Positions 41,648 to 50,388 of a stretch of DNA of 64,000 nt are shown piece after piece; the stretch's first letter is position 1; each line of letters opens with the position of its first letter. A model generated the notes under the pieces. That model was not told the origin of the DNA, made no database searches, and saw nothing but the letters and a program-made list of their open reading frames with translations. The position numbers were made by a program, and so were the translations under genes. The stretch is from Pseudomonadota bacterium. Its GTDB lineage: Bacteria > Pseudomonadota > Gammaproteobacteria > Steroidobacterales > Steroidobacteraceae. Location: positions 576-64,575 of the forward strand of contig JAJZSQ010000005.1 of assembly GCA_021849615.1 (NCBI GenBank), given 5' to 3'.

Positions 41648-42043
41648 TTAGCGCTTGGAGTACTGCGTCCCGCGGCGGGCCTTGCGGCGGCCGACCTTCT
41701 TACGCTCCACTTCGCGCGCATCGCGAGTGACGAACCCAGCGTCGCGCAGCGGTTTGCGATAGGTCTCGTCGTATTCGATCAACGCGCGGGTGATGCCGTG
41801 GCGGATCGCGCCGGCCTGGCCGGTGATGCCGCCGCCGTCGACGGTCACGCTGATGTCGAACCGCGTGCCGAGCTCGAGCGTCTCGAGTGGCTGACGGACG
41901 ATCATGCGGCCGGTCTCGCGGCCGAAGAAAGCGTCGAGTGGACGGTCATTGACCGTGATCTTCCCGGTGCCGGGCCGCAGATACACGCGCGCGGTCGCCG
42001 TCTTGCGCCGCCCCGTGCCGTAATTCGCTTGCTGGAGTGCCAT
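41648..42043 (-). CDS. rpsI: 30S ribosomal protein S9
   Basis: 131 residues: [20 protein letters not shown], INVNxRPL-type [36 protein letters not shown] and the basic tail [15 protein letters not shown] that reaches the P-site tRNA. It is second in the rplM-rpsI operon, 11 bases after rplM. Confidence 0.98.
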   Translation of the reverse strand: MALQQANYGTGRRKTATARVYLRPGTGKITVNDRPLDAFFGRETGRMIVRQPLETLELGTRFDISVTVDGGGITGQAGAIRHGITRALIEYDETYRKPLRDAGFVTRDAREVERKKVGRRKARRGTQYSKR

Positions 42044-42054
42044 CGGTGGATTCC

Positions 42055-42483
42055 TCAGATCTCGAGCGGCTGCGGCTGCTGCGCCTGATGCGGGTGCTCG
42101 CCGCCGGCAAACACATGCAGCTTCTTGAACATGCGCCGCCCCAACGGATTCTTCGGCAGCATGCCCTTGACCGCGAACTCGATGGCCCGCTCGGGATGTT
42201 CCGCGAGCAGCTTCTCGAGCGCGATCGACTTGATGCCGCCGATGTGCCCGGTGTGGTGGTAGTAAATCTTGTCGCTGAGCTTGCGTCCGGTGACCCGCAC
42301 CTTGCCGGCGTTGAGGACCACGATGTGGTCGCCCATGTCGACGTGGGGGCTGTAATCAGCCTTGTGCTTGCCTTTCAGGCGATGGGCAATCTGTGTGGCA
42401 AGACGCCCGAGGGTCTTACCGTTCGCGTCGACTACGAACCAGTCGCCGCGGACACTGCCGGACTTGGCGAAAACCGTCTTCAT
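42055..42483 (-). CDS. rplM: 50S ribosomal protein L13
   Basis: 142 residues: [55 protein letters not shown] and [24 protein letters not shown] at 42481-42483 ([15 protein letters not shown]) is the usual start, and a strong promoter lies upstream at 42539-42567. It heads the operon with rpsI. Confidence 0.98.
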   Translation of the reverse strand: MKTVFAKSGSVRGDWFVVDANGKTLGRLATQIAHRLKGKHKADYSPHVDMGDHIVVLNAGKVRVTGRKLSDKIYYHHTGHIGGIKSIALEKLLAEHPERAIEFAVKGMLPKNPLGRRMFKKLHVFAGGEHPHQAQQPQPLEI

Positions 42484-42538
42484 AAGAGCCTCTACAGGGG
42501 GCTTCGATCCAAAAAGGACCCTATCTAAAGGGCCGGCA

Positions 42539-42567
42539 AGTCTACTGAAGGTGCGCGCGTATTGCAA
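42539..42567 (-). promoter_or_regulatory. rplM-rpsI promoter
   Basis: On the minus strand TTGCAA (42562-42567) and TAGACT (42539-42544) are 17 bases apart. The start would be about 50 bases before the rplM ATG, leaving a leader that could serve autoregulation. Confidence 0.65.
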
Positions 42568-42640
42568 AAGGCAGCAGCACATCTTGAGCGGGGCGGCGTC
42601 CCGGGACGCCGAGCGGCCGCTCAGCCTCTATAATAAAAGG

Positions 42641-43276
42641 ATGGATGCCTCACCTCTGGATGCTTTGATCACTGCGGCGGACCGCGCGCTGCGCGCGCTC
42701 GGGGCGCCCGCCCAGGCTGCACGGCCGACACCCGGGACGCCGGATACGGCCAAGACCGAGCTCTCCCCCGAGGAGCGTCGCCATGCCGCCGGGCTGATGC
42801 GCGTCAATCATGCCGGAGAAATCGCCGCGCAGGCGCTGTACCACGGACAGGCGCTGGCCGCCGCCGACGGCGCTACCCGGGAGATGCTGCTGCGGGCCGC
42901 CCGCGAGGAGGCCGACCACCTCGCCTGGTGCGCCACGCGGCTGCGCGAGCTCGACTCGCGAGCGAGCCTGCTCGACCCGCTCTGGTACGCCGGCTCCTTC
43001 GCCATCGGAGCGCTGGCCGGGGTCCTCGGCGACCGGATCAGTCTCGGCTTCGTGGTGGAGACCGAGCGGCAGGTGGAAGGGCACTTGCAGGGGCATCTCG
43101 GTACGCTGCCTGCGGGCGATGCGCGCAGCCGCGCCATCGTTGAGGCGATGCGCGCTGACGAGGTCGCTCACGGGGCGAGTGCGAAAGCCGCCGGCGGGAT
43201 CGATCTGCCGGCACCGGTTCGTGCACTGATGCGGGCCACCGCGCGGGTCATGACCGGTACGGCCTATTGGGTCTGA
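42641..43276 (+). CDS. coq7: Demethoxyubiquinone hydroxylase Coq7
   Basis: Di-iron monooxygenase for the C6 hydroxylation in ubiquinone synthesis. 211 residues with the ligand pattern of Coq7: [18 protein letters not shown] (E60), [10 protein letters not shown] (E90, H93), [12 protein letters not shown] and RADEVAHG (Glu, His). Membrane-surface helix [12 protein letters not shown] is present. A perfect TATAAT (42629-42634) ends 6 bases before ATG 42641, so the message may be leaderless; no alternative in-frame start before LMRVNHAG is likely. ubiH and ubiI further along act on the same ring. Confidence 0.95.
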   Translation: MDASPLDALITAADRALRALGAPAQAARPTPGTPDTAKTELSPEERRHAAGLMRVNHAGEIAAQALYHGQALAAADGATREMLLRAAREEADHLAWCATRLRELDSRASLLDPLWYAGSFAIGALAGVLGDRISLGFVVETERQVEGHLQGHLGTLPAGDARSRAIVEAMRADEVAHGASAKAAGGIDLPAPVRALMRATARVMTGTAYWV

Positions 43277-43393
43277 TCTGAAGGTAGATGCGGATCCGAC
43301 TGGTTTTTCGAGGGGCGCGTGCGGTAGGCTTTCGCTCTGGAGAGTAAATTAAGTAATCTTCTCCTCAAGACCAGGCCAGAAGGGGAGCCGGTG

Positions 43394-44122
43394 ATGGAAG
43401 AAAACATCGTCAAGCCGTTGAGTGACATCCCGGCGATCAATCGCTTTCTGAGTTATTGCCGCATCCGCACCGTGCCCTCCAAGACCGTGGTCATCCACGC
43501 GGGCGATCTGCCGGACGTGCTCTACTACATCATCAGCGGCTCGGTCGAGGTGATGATCGAGGACGAGGAAGGCAACGAGATGGTGCTCGCGTACCTCAAC
43601 CGCGGGCAGTTCTTCGGGGAGATGGGCCTGTTCTTCCAGGATCAGGCCACGCGCAGTGCCTGGGTGCGGACCCGCAACGCCTGCGAGCTGGCGGAGATGA
43701 CCTACCCGCGCTTCCGGCAGATTGCCGCGGAGAGCCCGGGGCTGGTGTTCGAGCTCGCCACGCAGCTCGCGACGCGGCTGGACCGCACCAACCGCAAACT
43801 CGGCGACCTCGCGTTCGTCGATGTGACCGGCCGGGTCGCGCACGCCATCAACAATCTGTGCGACGAGCCGGATGCGATGACCCATCCGGAGGGCATGCAG
43901 ATCAAGGTCAGCCGTCAGGAGCTCTCGCGACTCGTCGGCTGTTCGCGCGAAATGGCCGGTCGCGTGCTGAAAGTGCTCGAGGATCAGGGGCTGCTGCGCG
44001 CCACCGGCAAGACGATCGTGGTGTTCAACGCACGCCCGAAGATGCGCACCCGCCCGGTGGTGGTGCCGGTCAAGCAGGCCGGCAAGGGCGCCCGCACGAG
44101 CGGCTCGGGGCCGGAGGAGTAG
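43394..44122 (+). CDS. Crp/Vfr/Clp-family cyclic-nucleotide-responsive regulator
   Basis: 242 residues. The N-terminal cyclic-nucleotide domain has FGEMGLF (about 76-82) and TRSAWVRT, which keeps the Arg-Ser that contact cAMP phosphate in E. coli Crp. The C-terminal helix-turn-helix is RQELSRLVGCSREMAGRVLK then VLEDQGLL, nearly the Crp recognition helix. The extra basic C-tail (ARPKMRTRPVVVPVKQAGKG) is unusual. ATG 43394 is preferred to the overlapping GTG 43391. It is probably a global regulator like Pseudomonas Vfr or Xanthomonas Clp; the ligand (cAMP or c-di-GMP) cannot be told. Confidence 0.9.
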   Translation: MEENIVKPLSDIPAINRFLSYCRIRTVPSKTVVIHAGDLPDVLYYIISGSVEVMIEDEEGNEMVLAYLNRGQFFGEMGLFFQDQATRSAWVRTRNACELAEMTYPRFRQIAAESPGLVFELATQLATRLDRTNRKLGDLAFVDVTGRVAHAINNLCDEPDAMTHPEGMQIKVSRQELSRLVGCSREMAGRVLKVLEDQGLLRATGKTIVVFNARPKMRTRPVVVPVKQAGKGARTSGSGPEE

Positions 44123-44141
44123 TGCGAGCCCGGCGCCGGGC

Positions 44142-44810
44142 TCAGGCGCCGGCAAGCTCGGTGCGCATCGCGCGCAGGGTCGCGGCGTAATCGGCGCTGC
44201 CGAAGATTGCCGAGCCGGCGACGAAGGTGTCCGCCCCGGCTCGCGCGCAGGTCTGGATGTTCTCGACCTTCACCCCGCCGTCGACCTCCAGGCGCACCGC
44301 GCGGCCGCTGGCCTCGATGCGCCGGCGGACCTGCTCGAGCTTGCGCAGCGTACCGGGAATGAACTGCTGCCCGCCGAAGCCGGGATTCACGGACATTACC
44401 AGCACCAGGTCGAGCTTCTCCAGGGTGTAATCGAGCCAGTCCAGGGGCGTCGCCGGATTCAGGGCGAGACCGGGACGGCAGCCGTGTTCACGGATCAGCC
44501 CGATGGTGCGATCGACGTGCTCGCTCGCCTCGGGATGAAAGGTGATGAAGCCCGCGCCGGCCCGCGCGAACTCCGGGACGAGCGCATCGACGGGCCGAAC
44601 CATCAGGTGCACGTCGATCGGCACTTTCACCCCGCGCTTGTGCAGCGCGGCACACACCGGCGGGCCGATGGTGAGGTTGGGGACGTAATGGTTGTCCATC
44701 ACGTCGAAATGAATGAGATCGGCGCCACCGGCGACCACCGCGTCGACCTCCTCGCCGAGCCGGGCGAAATCCGCCGACAGGATCGAGGGGGCGAGCCAGT
44801 GCGCGCTCAT
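44142..44810 (-). CDS. rpe: Ribulose-phosphate 3-epimerase
   Basis: 222 residues, TIM barrel: [36 protein letters not shown] (metal-binding H and D), VDVHLMV-type [28 protein letters not shown] and [12 protein letters not shown]. It interconverts ribulose-5-P and xylulose-5-P. ATG overlaps the purC stop by 4 bases, so it is coupled to purC. Confidence 0.97.
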   Translation of the reverse strand: MSAHWLAPSILSADFARLGEEVDAVVAGGADLIHFDVMDNHYVPNLTIGPPVCAALHKRGVKVPIDVHLMVRPVDALVPEFARAGAGFITFHPEASEHVDRTIGLIREHGCRPGLALNPATPLDWLDYTLEKLDLVLVMSVNPGFGGQQFIPGTLRKLEQVRRRIEASGRAVRLEVDGGVKVENIQTCARAGADTFVAGSAIFGSADYAATLRAMRTELAGA

Positions 44811-45703
44811 GCCGCCGGTCCGGTCAGACGGCGCAGCGCTTCACGGTAGTTCTCGCTGGTGCGCACGATGATCTCGCTCGGCAGCTTCGGGCCCGGCGCG
44901 CGCTTGTTCCAATCCAGTGTCTCGAGGTAATCGCGCACGAACTGCTTGTCGAAACTCGGCGGATTGACGCCCGGGCGATACGCATCGGCCGGCCAGAAGC
45001 GCGAGGAGTCCGGCGTCAGCGCTTCGTCGATCAGCGTCAGCGTCCCGTGCTCGTCGAGACCGAATTCGAACTTGGTGTCCGCGATGAGTATTCCGCGCGC
45101 GCGCGCGTGTGCCGCGGCGAACTCGTAGAGCGCGATGGCGCTCTGGCGCACCTGCGCGGCGAGCGGCGCCCCGATCAGGCGCTCGGTCTCGGCGAAGGAG
45201 ATGTTCTCGTCGTGCTCGCCGATGGCGGCCTTGGTGGCCGGCGTGAAGATCGGTGAGGGCAGCTGCGCGGCGAGCGGCAGGTCCTTCGGCAGCGGGATGC
45301 CGCAGACCGCGCCGGTCTTCTGATAATCCTTCCAGCCCGAGCCGATCAGATAGCCGCGCACCACCGCCTCGATCGGCAGCGCCTTGAGGCGCTTGACGAT
45401 CACCGCGCGGCCCTCGAGGAGGGCCCGTTCGGCCGGATCGCTCACCACGGACTGAAGCGCACGGCCGGTGAGGTGGTTCGGGATGAGGTGGGCGGTGCGG
45501 GCGAACCAGAACTCGGAGATGCGGTTGAGCACCTCGCCCTTGCCCGGGATCGGATCGGGCAGCACCACGTCGAAGGCGGACAGCCGATCGGTGGTCACGA
45601 TCAGCAGCGCGTCAGGGCCCGCGGCATATATGTCGCGAACCTTGCCCTCGTGGATCTTCTCAAGACCGCGCAGCGATGTGCGGTAGACAGTTGGCGCATC
45701 CAT
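44807..45703 (-). CDS. purC: SAICAR synthetase
   Basis: 298 residues, long-type Pur[81 protein letters not shown] and [14 protein letters not shown]. It joins CAIR and aspartate with ATP in purine synthesis. TATAGT (45711-45716) ends 7 bases before the ATG, which suggests a leaderless mRNA. Followed by rpe with 4-base overlap; divergent from djlA. Confidence 0.97.
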   Translation of the reverse strand: MDAPTVYRTSLRGLEKIHEGKVRDIYAAGPDALLIVTTDRLSAFDVVLPDPIPGKGEVLNRISEFWFARTAHLIPNHLTGRALQSVVSDPAERALLEGRAVIVKRLKALPIEAVVRGYLIGSGWKDYQKTGAVCGIPLPKDLPLAAQLPSPIFTPATKAAIGEHDENISFAETERLIGAPLAAQVRQSAIALYEFAAAHARARGILIADTKFEFGLDEHGTLTLIDEALTPDSSRFWPADAYRPGVNPPSFDKQFVRDYLETLDWNKRAPGPKLPSEIIVRTSENYREALRRLTGPAA

Positions 45704-45752
45704 GCTTGCTACTATAGCAGCGCATGCACCGCCCGCACGTTACCGCACGCTC

Positions 45753-46553
45753 ATGAGATACACCGGTAAGCTCACCGGGGGGCTGCTCGGCTTCGTGCTC
45801 GGATTCGGACCGGTCGGGGCCGTGCTCGGGGCGCTGATCGGCCACCAGTTCGATGCCCACGCCGAGCGGCGCGAGGCCGGCGGGCACGCTGGCGGCGCCG
45901 CAGCGGTCGGGGAGCGTTTCTTTCGCGCCACCTTCCGTGTGATGGGCTGTCTCGCCAAGGCCGACGGCCACGTCTCGGCGCAGGAAATCGCCGCGGCGCG
46001 TGCCGTGATGGGGCAGCTCGGACTCACCGGCGCGCAGGTGCATGTGGCCATCGAGCATTTCACGGCGGGCAAGCAGCCGGACTTCGATCTGCAGGGGCAG
46101 ATCGCCGAGCTGAACCGGGTGTGTCTCGGTCGGCCGGACCTGAAGCGGGTGTTTCTCGAACTGCAGATCCGTGCCGCCCTCGCGGGCAACGATCTCGACG
46201 GGCCGGTGCGCCCGCTGCTGCGCCAGATCGCCGCGCGCCTCGGGATCTCGGCGTTCGAGTTTGCCCACATCGAGGCGGCACTGCGGGCCCAGGCGCGCCC
46301 GTTCGGCGCGTCGGCCGCGGCCGCAGCCAGCGGCGAGGACCTGGAGCGTGCCTATCGGGTGCTCGGGGTTGCCGCCACCGACAGCGACCGGGACATCATC
46401 AAGGCGTACCGGCGTCAGTTGAGCCGCCATCACCCGGACAAGCTCAAGGCCAATGGCTTGCCGGACTCGATGCTCGAGCACGCCAAACAGCGTACCCAGC
46501 AGATCATCGAGGCGTACGAGCTGATCCGCGAGCGGCGCCGGATACAGGCCTGA
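45753..46553 (+). CDS. djlA: Co-chaperone DjlA
   Basis: 266 residues. A hydrophobic, Gly-rich N-terminal segment (GKLTGGLLGFVLGFGPVGAV) is the membrane anchor. A TerB-like helical domain follows (FFRATFRVMGCLAKADGHVS) and a C-terminal J-domain (DLERAYRVLGVAATDSDRDI, with HPD in SRHHPDKLKANG). DjlA activates DnaK at the membrane. ATG 45753 is the family start. Confidence 0.95.
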   Translation: MRYTGKLTGGLLGFVLGFGPVGAVLGALIGHQFDAHAERREAGGHAGGAAAVGERFFRATFRVMGCLAKADGHVSAQEIAAARAVMGQLGLTGAQVHVAIEHFTAGKQPDFDLQGQIAELNRVCLGRPDLKRVFLELQIRAALAGNDLDGPVRPLLRQIAARLGISAFEFAHIEAALRAQARPFGASAAAAASGEDLERAYRVLGVAATDSDRDIIKAYRRQLSRHHPDKLKANGLPDSMLEHAKQRTQQIIEAYELIRERRRIQA

Positions 46554-46602
46554 GCGCCGCGCGGGTGACAGAAGCCCTGGCGGTGCTTAATCTCTGTGCC
46601 TC

Positions 46603-47952
46603 ATGTGGGCGCGCATCTGGGCAGTTCTCGACGATTGGTTCTTCGGCACCGCCGCGGCCGGGGCGTCGACCCGCGGCCGGCTGATCCGCGCGCTGAGCTA
46701 CCTGTACGCGGTGCTGCGTGATCTGACCGGCGGGCAGATCAACCTGCGCGCGATGGGGCTGGTGTACACGACGCTGCTCACCCTGATCCCGCTGGCGGCA
46801 TTCAGCTTCGCGATCCTCAAGCTGTTCGGCGCCGGCGGCGATCTGCAGCCGGTGGTCTACCAGTTCTTCAGCGCGCTCGGGCCCGCGGACGCCGCGAAGC
46901 TGACCGCGCGCGTGGTGCTGTTCGCCAACCACGTCGGCGGTGGAGTGCTCGGCTCGGTCGGCTTCGCGCTGCTCGCCTGGACGCTGATCGGCACCATCAA
47001 AAAGGTTGAGGACAGTTTCAACTTCCTCTGGCGTGTGCAGAAGGCGCGCAGCTTCGCGCGGCGCATCACCGAGTACCTCACCCTGGTGGTCGGCGGGCCG
47101 GTCATCCTGGTGATGTTCATCGGCTTCTCGCACCGGGCCATCGACAGCGCGCCGTTTCGCGACTTGCGACGCCTGCCGTGGATCGATCTGCTCGCCGCCG
47201 CGGGGATCAAGATCGCTCCCTACATCACGGTCATCGTGTTCTTCACCGGGCTGTACCTGATGGTGCCCAATACGCGCGTGCGCTGGCGAGCGGCGATGAC
47301 CGGCGCACTGGTGGCGGGCGTGATCTGGGCGGCCGTGGGGCGCGTGTTCACGGCCTTCGTGGTGCACTCGACGCGGCTCGCGATCGTCTACGCCGGTTTC
47401 GCGTTCATCGTCGCGGGGCTGCTGTGGACGTATCTGGGCTGGCTGATCCTCCTGGCCGGGGCGCAGCTGTCGTTCTACATCCAGAACCCGATGTACCTGC
47501 GCCTGGGTCTGCAGGAGCTGAAGCTCTCCGGTGCGGAGTCCGAACAGCTGGCGCTGCGCATGATGTATCTGGTGGGGCGCGCCTACCTGACGGGCGAGCG
47601 GCGCTGGAGTCTGACCGCACTCGCCACCGAGCTCGGGCTGCCCGGTATCGCGGTGGCGCAGATGGTCACGGCCCTCGAGCACTGCGGCATCCTGGTGGTG
47701 ACCGAGGAGGACGAGCTGTTGCCGGCACGCGACCTCGGGCGCATCCGGGTCGCGGAGATCCTCGATGTCGCGCGCAGCCGCCGTCCTGGGGACTTCACGC
47801 CGCGCGTCGTGCCGATTCCGCCCGTCGACCGCTTGCTCGCGGCGATCGACGAGGCGCGCCGCAGCCGCTGTGCCGACGTGACGCTGCGTGAGCTGGTGCA
47901 GGAGCCGCCGCGCCCGGCCCTCGTGGTGGCCTCCTCGGGCAGCGGCGCGTAG
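46603..47952 (+). CDS. YihY/virulence-factor-BrkB family inner-membrane protein
   Basis: 449 residues. About six transmembrane helices in the first 290 residues with the YihY blocks MGLVYTTLLTLIPLAAFSFA, KKVEDSFNFLWRVQKARSFA, PNTRVRWRAAMTGALVAGVI and YAGFAFIVAGLLWTYLGWL then LLAGAQLSFYIQNP. A C-terminal 150-residue cytoplasmic extension contains a winged-helix-like stretch (LTALATELGLPGIAVAQMV). Once annotated as RNase BN, but that assignment is wrong for this family. Function unknown. It follows djlA closely. Confidence 0.92.
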   Translation: MWARIWAVLDDWFFGTAAAGASTRGRLIRALSYLYAVLRDLTGGQINLRAMGLVYTTLLTLIPLAAFSFAILKLFGAGGDLQPVVYQFFSALGPADAAKLTARVVLFANHVGGGVLGSVGFALLAWTLIGTIKKVEDSFNFLWRVQKARSFARRITEYLTLVVGGPVILVMFIGFSHRAIDSAPFRDLRRLPWIDLLAAAGIKIAPYITVIVFFTGLYLMVPNTRVRWRAAMTGALVAGVIWAAVGRVFTAFVVHSTRLAIVYAGFAFIVAGLLWTYLGWLILLAGAQLSFYIQNPMYLRLGLQELKLSGAESEQLALRMMYLVGRAYLTGERRWSLTALATELGLPGIAVAQMVTALEHCGILVVTEEDELLPARDLGRIRVAEILDVARSRRPGDFTPRVVPIPPVDRLLAAIDEARRSRCADVTLRELVQEPPRPALVVASSGSGA

Positions 47953-47961
47953 CGGGGAGCG

Positions 47962-48648
47962 CTAGATCGTCTCGGTGCCCGTCGCGGTGCCGACCACCAG
48001 CACGTCCGCCGGACGCTTCGCAAACAGCCCCACCGTCACCACGCCGGCGATCTGGTTCAGCTCGCACTCTAGCGCGCACGGGTCGGGGATCGAGAGCCCG
48101 TGCACATCGAGCACGTGGTTGCCGTTGTCCGTCACGCACTCGCGCCGCCACACCGGCCGCCCGCCGCGCGCCTCGATGGCGCGTGCCACGAGCTCGCGCG
48201 CCATGGGAATGACCTCGATCGGCAGCGGAAACGCTCCGAGCGTGCCGACCAGTTTGCCGTCATCGACGATGCACACGAAGCGCTGCGCGGCCGCCGCGAC
48301 GATCTTCTCGCGCGTCAGCGCTCCGCCGCCGCCCTTGATGAGGTGGCGGGCGCGGGTCGCCTCATCGGCGCCGTCGATGTACACGTGGATCGCGGCGACC
48401 TCGTTGAGGTCGAGCACCTCGATGCCTGCGGCCTGCAGCAGGCGGGTGGTCGCCTCGGAGCTCGAGACGGCCGAGCGCACCAGCCCGGGGCGTGCCGCGA
48501 GCGCTGCGATGAAATGCCCGACGGTCGAACCGGTGCCCACGCCGAGCACGTTGCCGGGTTCCACGTAGCGCAGCGCCGCTTCGGCACTGCGGCGCTTCTT
48601 GGCGTTCGCCTCGGAGTCTTTCGAGCCTGCGGAGATGATCTGATTCAC
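47962..48648 (-). CDS. rpiA: Ribose-5-phosphate isomerase A
   Basis: 228 residues: [49 protein letters not shown] (active site Asp, Lys), [19 protein letters not shown] and [16 protein letters not shown]. It interconverts ribose-5-P and ribulose-5-P. GTG at 48646-48648 ([11 protein letters not shown]) is chosen over a start 48 bases upstream because that extra sequence is not conserved-looking. It is convergent with the YihY gene. Rpe, encoded at 44142-44810, acts next to it in the pentose-phosphate pathway. Confidence 0.95.
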   Translation of the reverse strand: MNQIISAGSKDSEANAKKRRSAEAALRYVEPGNVLGVGTGSTVGHFIAALAARPGLVRSAVSSSEATTRLLQAAGIEVLDLNEVAAIHVYIDGADEATRARHLIKGGGGALTREKIVAAAAQRFVCIVDDGKLVGTLGAFPLPIEVIPMARELVARAIEARGGRPVWRRECVTDNGNHVLDVHGLSIPDPCALECELNQIAGVVTVGLFAKRPADVLVVGTATGTETI

Positions 48649-48713
48649 AGCTGTTTTCCAGGGTCCGGAAACGAATGTGCCCGCTTGCGCGGGCACGAGG
48701 CATCGAACTTTGA

Positions 48714-48749
48714 TTCACTCGGCGGCCGCCGAAGCGGCCGCCGAGTGAA
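48714..48749 (-). terminator. 16-bp hairpin with UUCG loop after the AKKK gene
   Basis: TTCACTCGGCGGCCGC (48714-48729) and GCGGCCGCCGAGTGAA (48734-48749) are perfectly complementary. On the minus strand the loop is UUCG closed by C-G, an exceptionally stable tetraloop. It begins 6 bases past the stop codon of the AKKK gene. There is no U-run. Confidence 0.65.
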
Positions 48750-48754
48750 AGGCC

Positions 48755-48808
48755 TTACTTCTTCTTCGCAGCTTTCTTCTTCGCGGCCTTCTTCTTTGCC
48801 TTCGCCAT
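48755..48808 (-). CDS. 17-residue Lys/Ala micropeptide (AKKK repeats)
   Basis: ATG at 48806-48808 opens MAKAKKKAAKKKAAKKK, then TAA. A Shine-Dalgarno GGAG lies at the right distance upstream (GGAGAGCCAACATG). It has a promoter (48845-48876) and a stable hairpin past its stop, so it looks like a complete tiny transcription unit of about 125 nt. The sequence resembles the C-terminal repeats of bacterial histone H1-like and AlgP-like proteins, so nucleic-acid binding is likely. It could also be an RNA gene with an incidental reading frame. Confidence 0.6.
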   Translation of the reverse strand: MAKAKKKAAKKKAAKKK

Positions 48809-48844
48809 GTTGGCTCTCCAGTTGACGGGTTAGTCCGAGGGCCG

Positions 48845-48876
48845 AGTATATACATGCGAAACAAAAATACAAGCAA
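48845..48876 (-). promoter_or_regulatory. Promoter of the AKKK micropeptide gene
   Basis: On the minus strand TTGCTT (48871-48876) is followed by an AT-rich spacer and overlapping TATATA/TATACT hexamers (48845-48852), 18-20 bases away. The AT-rich stretch is unusual in this GC-rich region. Confidence 0.55.
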
Positions 48877-48937
48877 GTCCGAAGAGGATGTGTTAACGCC
48901 GCACAGAACTCCCCGACGCGCAGTGTGTTCCCGCCGC

Positions 48938-49561
48938 TCACCGCAGCGTGCGCACGCGTCCGCAGTGCACGACGCCGCGCTCGGTGATCACCATGTCGAG
49001 CGGCACGTCGTGCGCGGCGCGTTCGATGCGATCGAGCTGCTGCAGCGCGTAGGCGAGTCCGACGAGCAGTGGCCGCGCGCTCGGCGCGCTCGCGCGCGTG
49101 AATGCGAGCGCGCGATCGTAGTAACCGCCGCCCATACCGAGCCGGTTGCCGCGCCGGTCGAAGCCGACGAGCGGGATGAACAGCACATCGAGCAGGCGTG
49201 CGCTCGCCAGCGCCGCGCCGCGCGGTTCGGGAATGCCGAAGCGGTTGTGCCGCACGCGTGTGCCGTAGCCGACGAATTGCATCGAGCGTGATTCGCGGGC
49301 CGCGTCGATGCGCGGCAGATAGATCCGGCAGCCGCGGCGGCGGGCGAGGGCGAGGAGTGCGCCGGTCTCGAGTTCTTCCGGCAGGGAGAGGTACAGACCG
49401 ATCCGCAGCGCCGGATGCAGCAATCCGGTCCGATCGGCAAACAGCGTCACCCTGCGCGCGCAGCGCGCGCGCTCGGCCGACGAGATGCTCCGGCGTGCCC
49501 GCCGGAGATCGGCCCGCAGCGCCGCGCGGGACCGCTGCAGGCTGGAATCAGAGAGCGTCAC
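48938..49561 (-). CDS. fau: 5-formyltetrahydrofolate cyclo-ligase
   Basis: 207 residues. It uses ATP to convert 5-formyl-THF to 5,10-methenyl-THF. Motifs: LRADLRRARRSISSAERARC (N-term Lys/Arg helix), RIGLYLSLPEELET, IYLPRID, FIPLVGFDRRGNRLGMGGGY (GMGGGYYDR, nucleotide binding) and LLVGLAYALQ. GTG at 49559-49561 is chosen because upstream codons overlap a structured RNA region. The zapA - RNA - fau order is the gammaproteobacterial 6S locus. Confidence 0.92.
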   Translation of the reverse strand: MTLSDSSLQRSRAALRADLRRARRSISSAERARCARRVTLFADRTGLLHPALRIGLYLSLPEELETGALLALARRRGCRIYLPRIDAARESRSMQFVGYGTRVRHNRFGIPEPRGAALASARLLDVLFIPLVGFDRRGNRLGMGGGYYDRALAFTRASAPSARPLLVGLAYALQQLDRIERAAHDVPLDMVITERGVVHCGRVRTLR

Positions 49562-49604
49562 CCGCCTGTGCCGGTGCGAACCGTTGCTCTCGAACCGGAG
49601 CAAC

Positions 49605-49760
49605 AAGTGGGACGGGCTGCGGCAGGTAAGGCTTTCCGCTCAGGGCGGACTTGCACAATTCTGCCGGCAAGCCCAAAAGTCCCATGGGTGTTTCAATTAG
49701 GGTCCGAGGTAACCCGGCCCGCGTGTCGAACACCGCAGGCGACGCTCGGAACACTGTACA
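49605..49760 (-). ncRNA. ssrS: Probable 6S RNA (ssrS), boundaries approximate
   Basis: The 246 bases between zapA and fau hold no gene, and this slot is where gammaproteobacteria encode 6S RNA, which binds sigma-70 RNA polymerase. On the minus strand a TACAGT -10-like element (49753-49758) suggests a start near 49746. CTGCGG shortly after it can pair with CCGCAG (49618-49623 as CTGCGG on plus), giving a closing stem, with several internal hairpins between and a GAAAGCCTTA segment similar to that of E. coli 6S. The predicted length is somewhat short, so ends are uncertain. Confidence 0.5.
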
Positions 49761-49807
49761 CCAAAGGCGCGGCGGGCGCAGAAGAGCGGATCGCGGCGCG
49801 CCGCAGC

Positions 49808-50122
49808 TCACAGTTCGAGCGGGGGGTTGTGCCCGAGGGCCGCCTCGACGCGCTCGCGCAGCGCGCGCACCTGGTCGCCGGCTTCGACCGACACCCGGCT
49901 GCCCTGCTCGCGGACCTGCAGCAGCTCGTTGGCCATATTGAGTGCGACCATCACGGCGATGCGGTCGAGTCCGATCACCTTGCCGCTGTCGCGCACCTCG
50001 CGCATGCGCGCATTGAGGTATTCGGCCGCCTCGAGCAGCGCGGGCCGCTCCTCGTGCGGACAGGCGACCATGTAATCCCGGTCGAGGATACGCACGCTGA
50101 CGCGGGCCGGGTCATGGCTCAC
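49808..50122 (-). CDS. zapA: Cell division protein ZapA
   Basis: 104 residues. ZapA bundles FtsZ at the Z-ring. N-terminal ARVSVRILDRDYMVACPHEE and the helix RPALLEAAEYLNARMREVRD, then GLDRIAVMVALNMANELL and a C-terminal coiled coil, are all typical. GTG at 50120-50122 overlaps the stop of the upstream gene by 4 bases. Followed by the 6S-like RNA interval. Confidence 0.94.
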   Translation of the reverse strand: MSHDPARVSVRILDRDYMVACPHEERPALLEAAEYLNARMREVRDSGKVIGLDRIAVMVALNMANELLQVREQGSRVSVEAGDQVRALRERVEAALGHNPPLEL

Positions 50123-50349
50123 GCGCCGTGCTCCAGCGTCTTCAGCCGTCCGATCATGGCTTCGACCCGGGCACGCACCTGTTCGTTCTTCTGCAAGAGC
50201 GTGGCGCGCTCGCTGGCGAGAGATTCATGCCGCTGGCGCAGTGCGCGGTTCTCCTCGCGCAGCTGTTCCAGAGCCGTGAGCAGCTCATCGACGCGTCCGG
50301 CGAGACGCCCGAGCTCGGCTTCCAGAACTGAAGGTGCGGCAGCGCTCAT
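50119..50349 (-). CDS. Small coiled-coil protein, ZapB-like (TIGR02449 type)
   Basis: 76 residues, almost entirely coiled coil: VLEAELGRLAGRVDELLTAL, EQLREENRALRQRHESL, ERATLLQKNEQVRARVEAMI, GRLKTLEHGA. This is the small protein usually found directly before zapA in gammaproteobacteria, with a likely role at the division site. TTGACC (50383-50388) and TATAGT (50359-50364), 18 bases apart, form a good promoter that ends 9 bases before the ATG. Confidence 0.88.
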   Translation of the reverse strand: MSAAAPSVLEAELGRLAGRVDELLTALEQLREENRALRQRHESLASERATLLQKNEQVRARVEAMIGRLKTLEHGA

Positions 50350-50358
50350 GCTGGCGCG

Positions 50359-50388
50359 ACTATAGTGCCGCGCTCTCTGCGCGGTCAA
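50359..50388 (-). promoter_or_regulatory. Promoter of the zapB-like/zapA operon
   Basis: TTGACC (50383-50388) and TATAGT (50359-50364) on the minus strand, 18-base spacer. The start codon at 50349 is 9 bases beyond the -10, leaving almost no leader. Confidence 0.6.

Noticed and set aside
46603-47952. Ribonuclease BN
   Set aside because: Old annotation of the YihY family; the protein is a polytopic membrane protein with no nuclease motif.
48645-48941. 98-codon minus-strand frame across the AKKK gene region
   Set aside because: It reads through the promoter, the AKKK gene in another frame and the UUCG hairpin; the short Lys/Ala frame with its own ribosome site is the better explanation.
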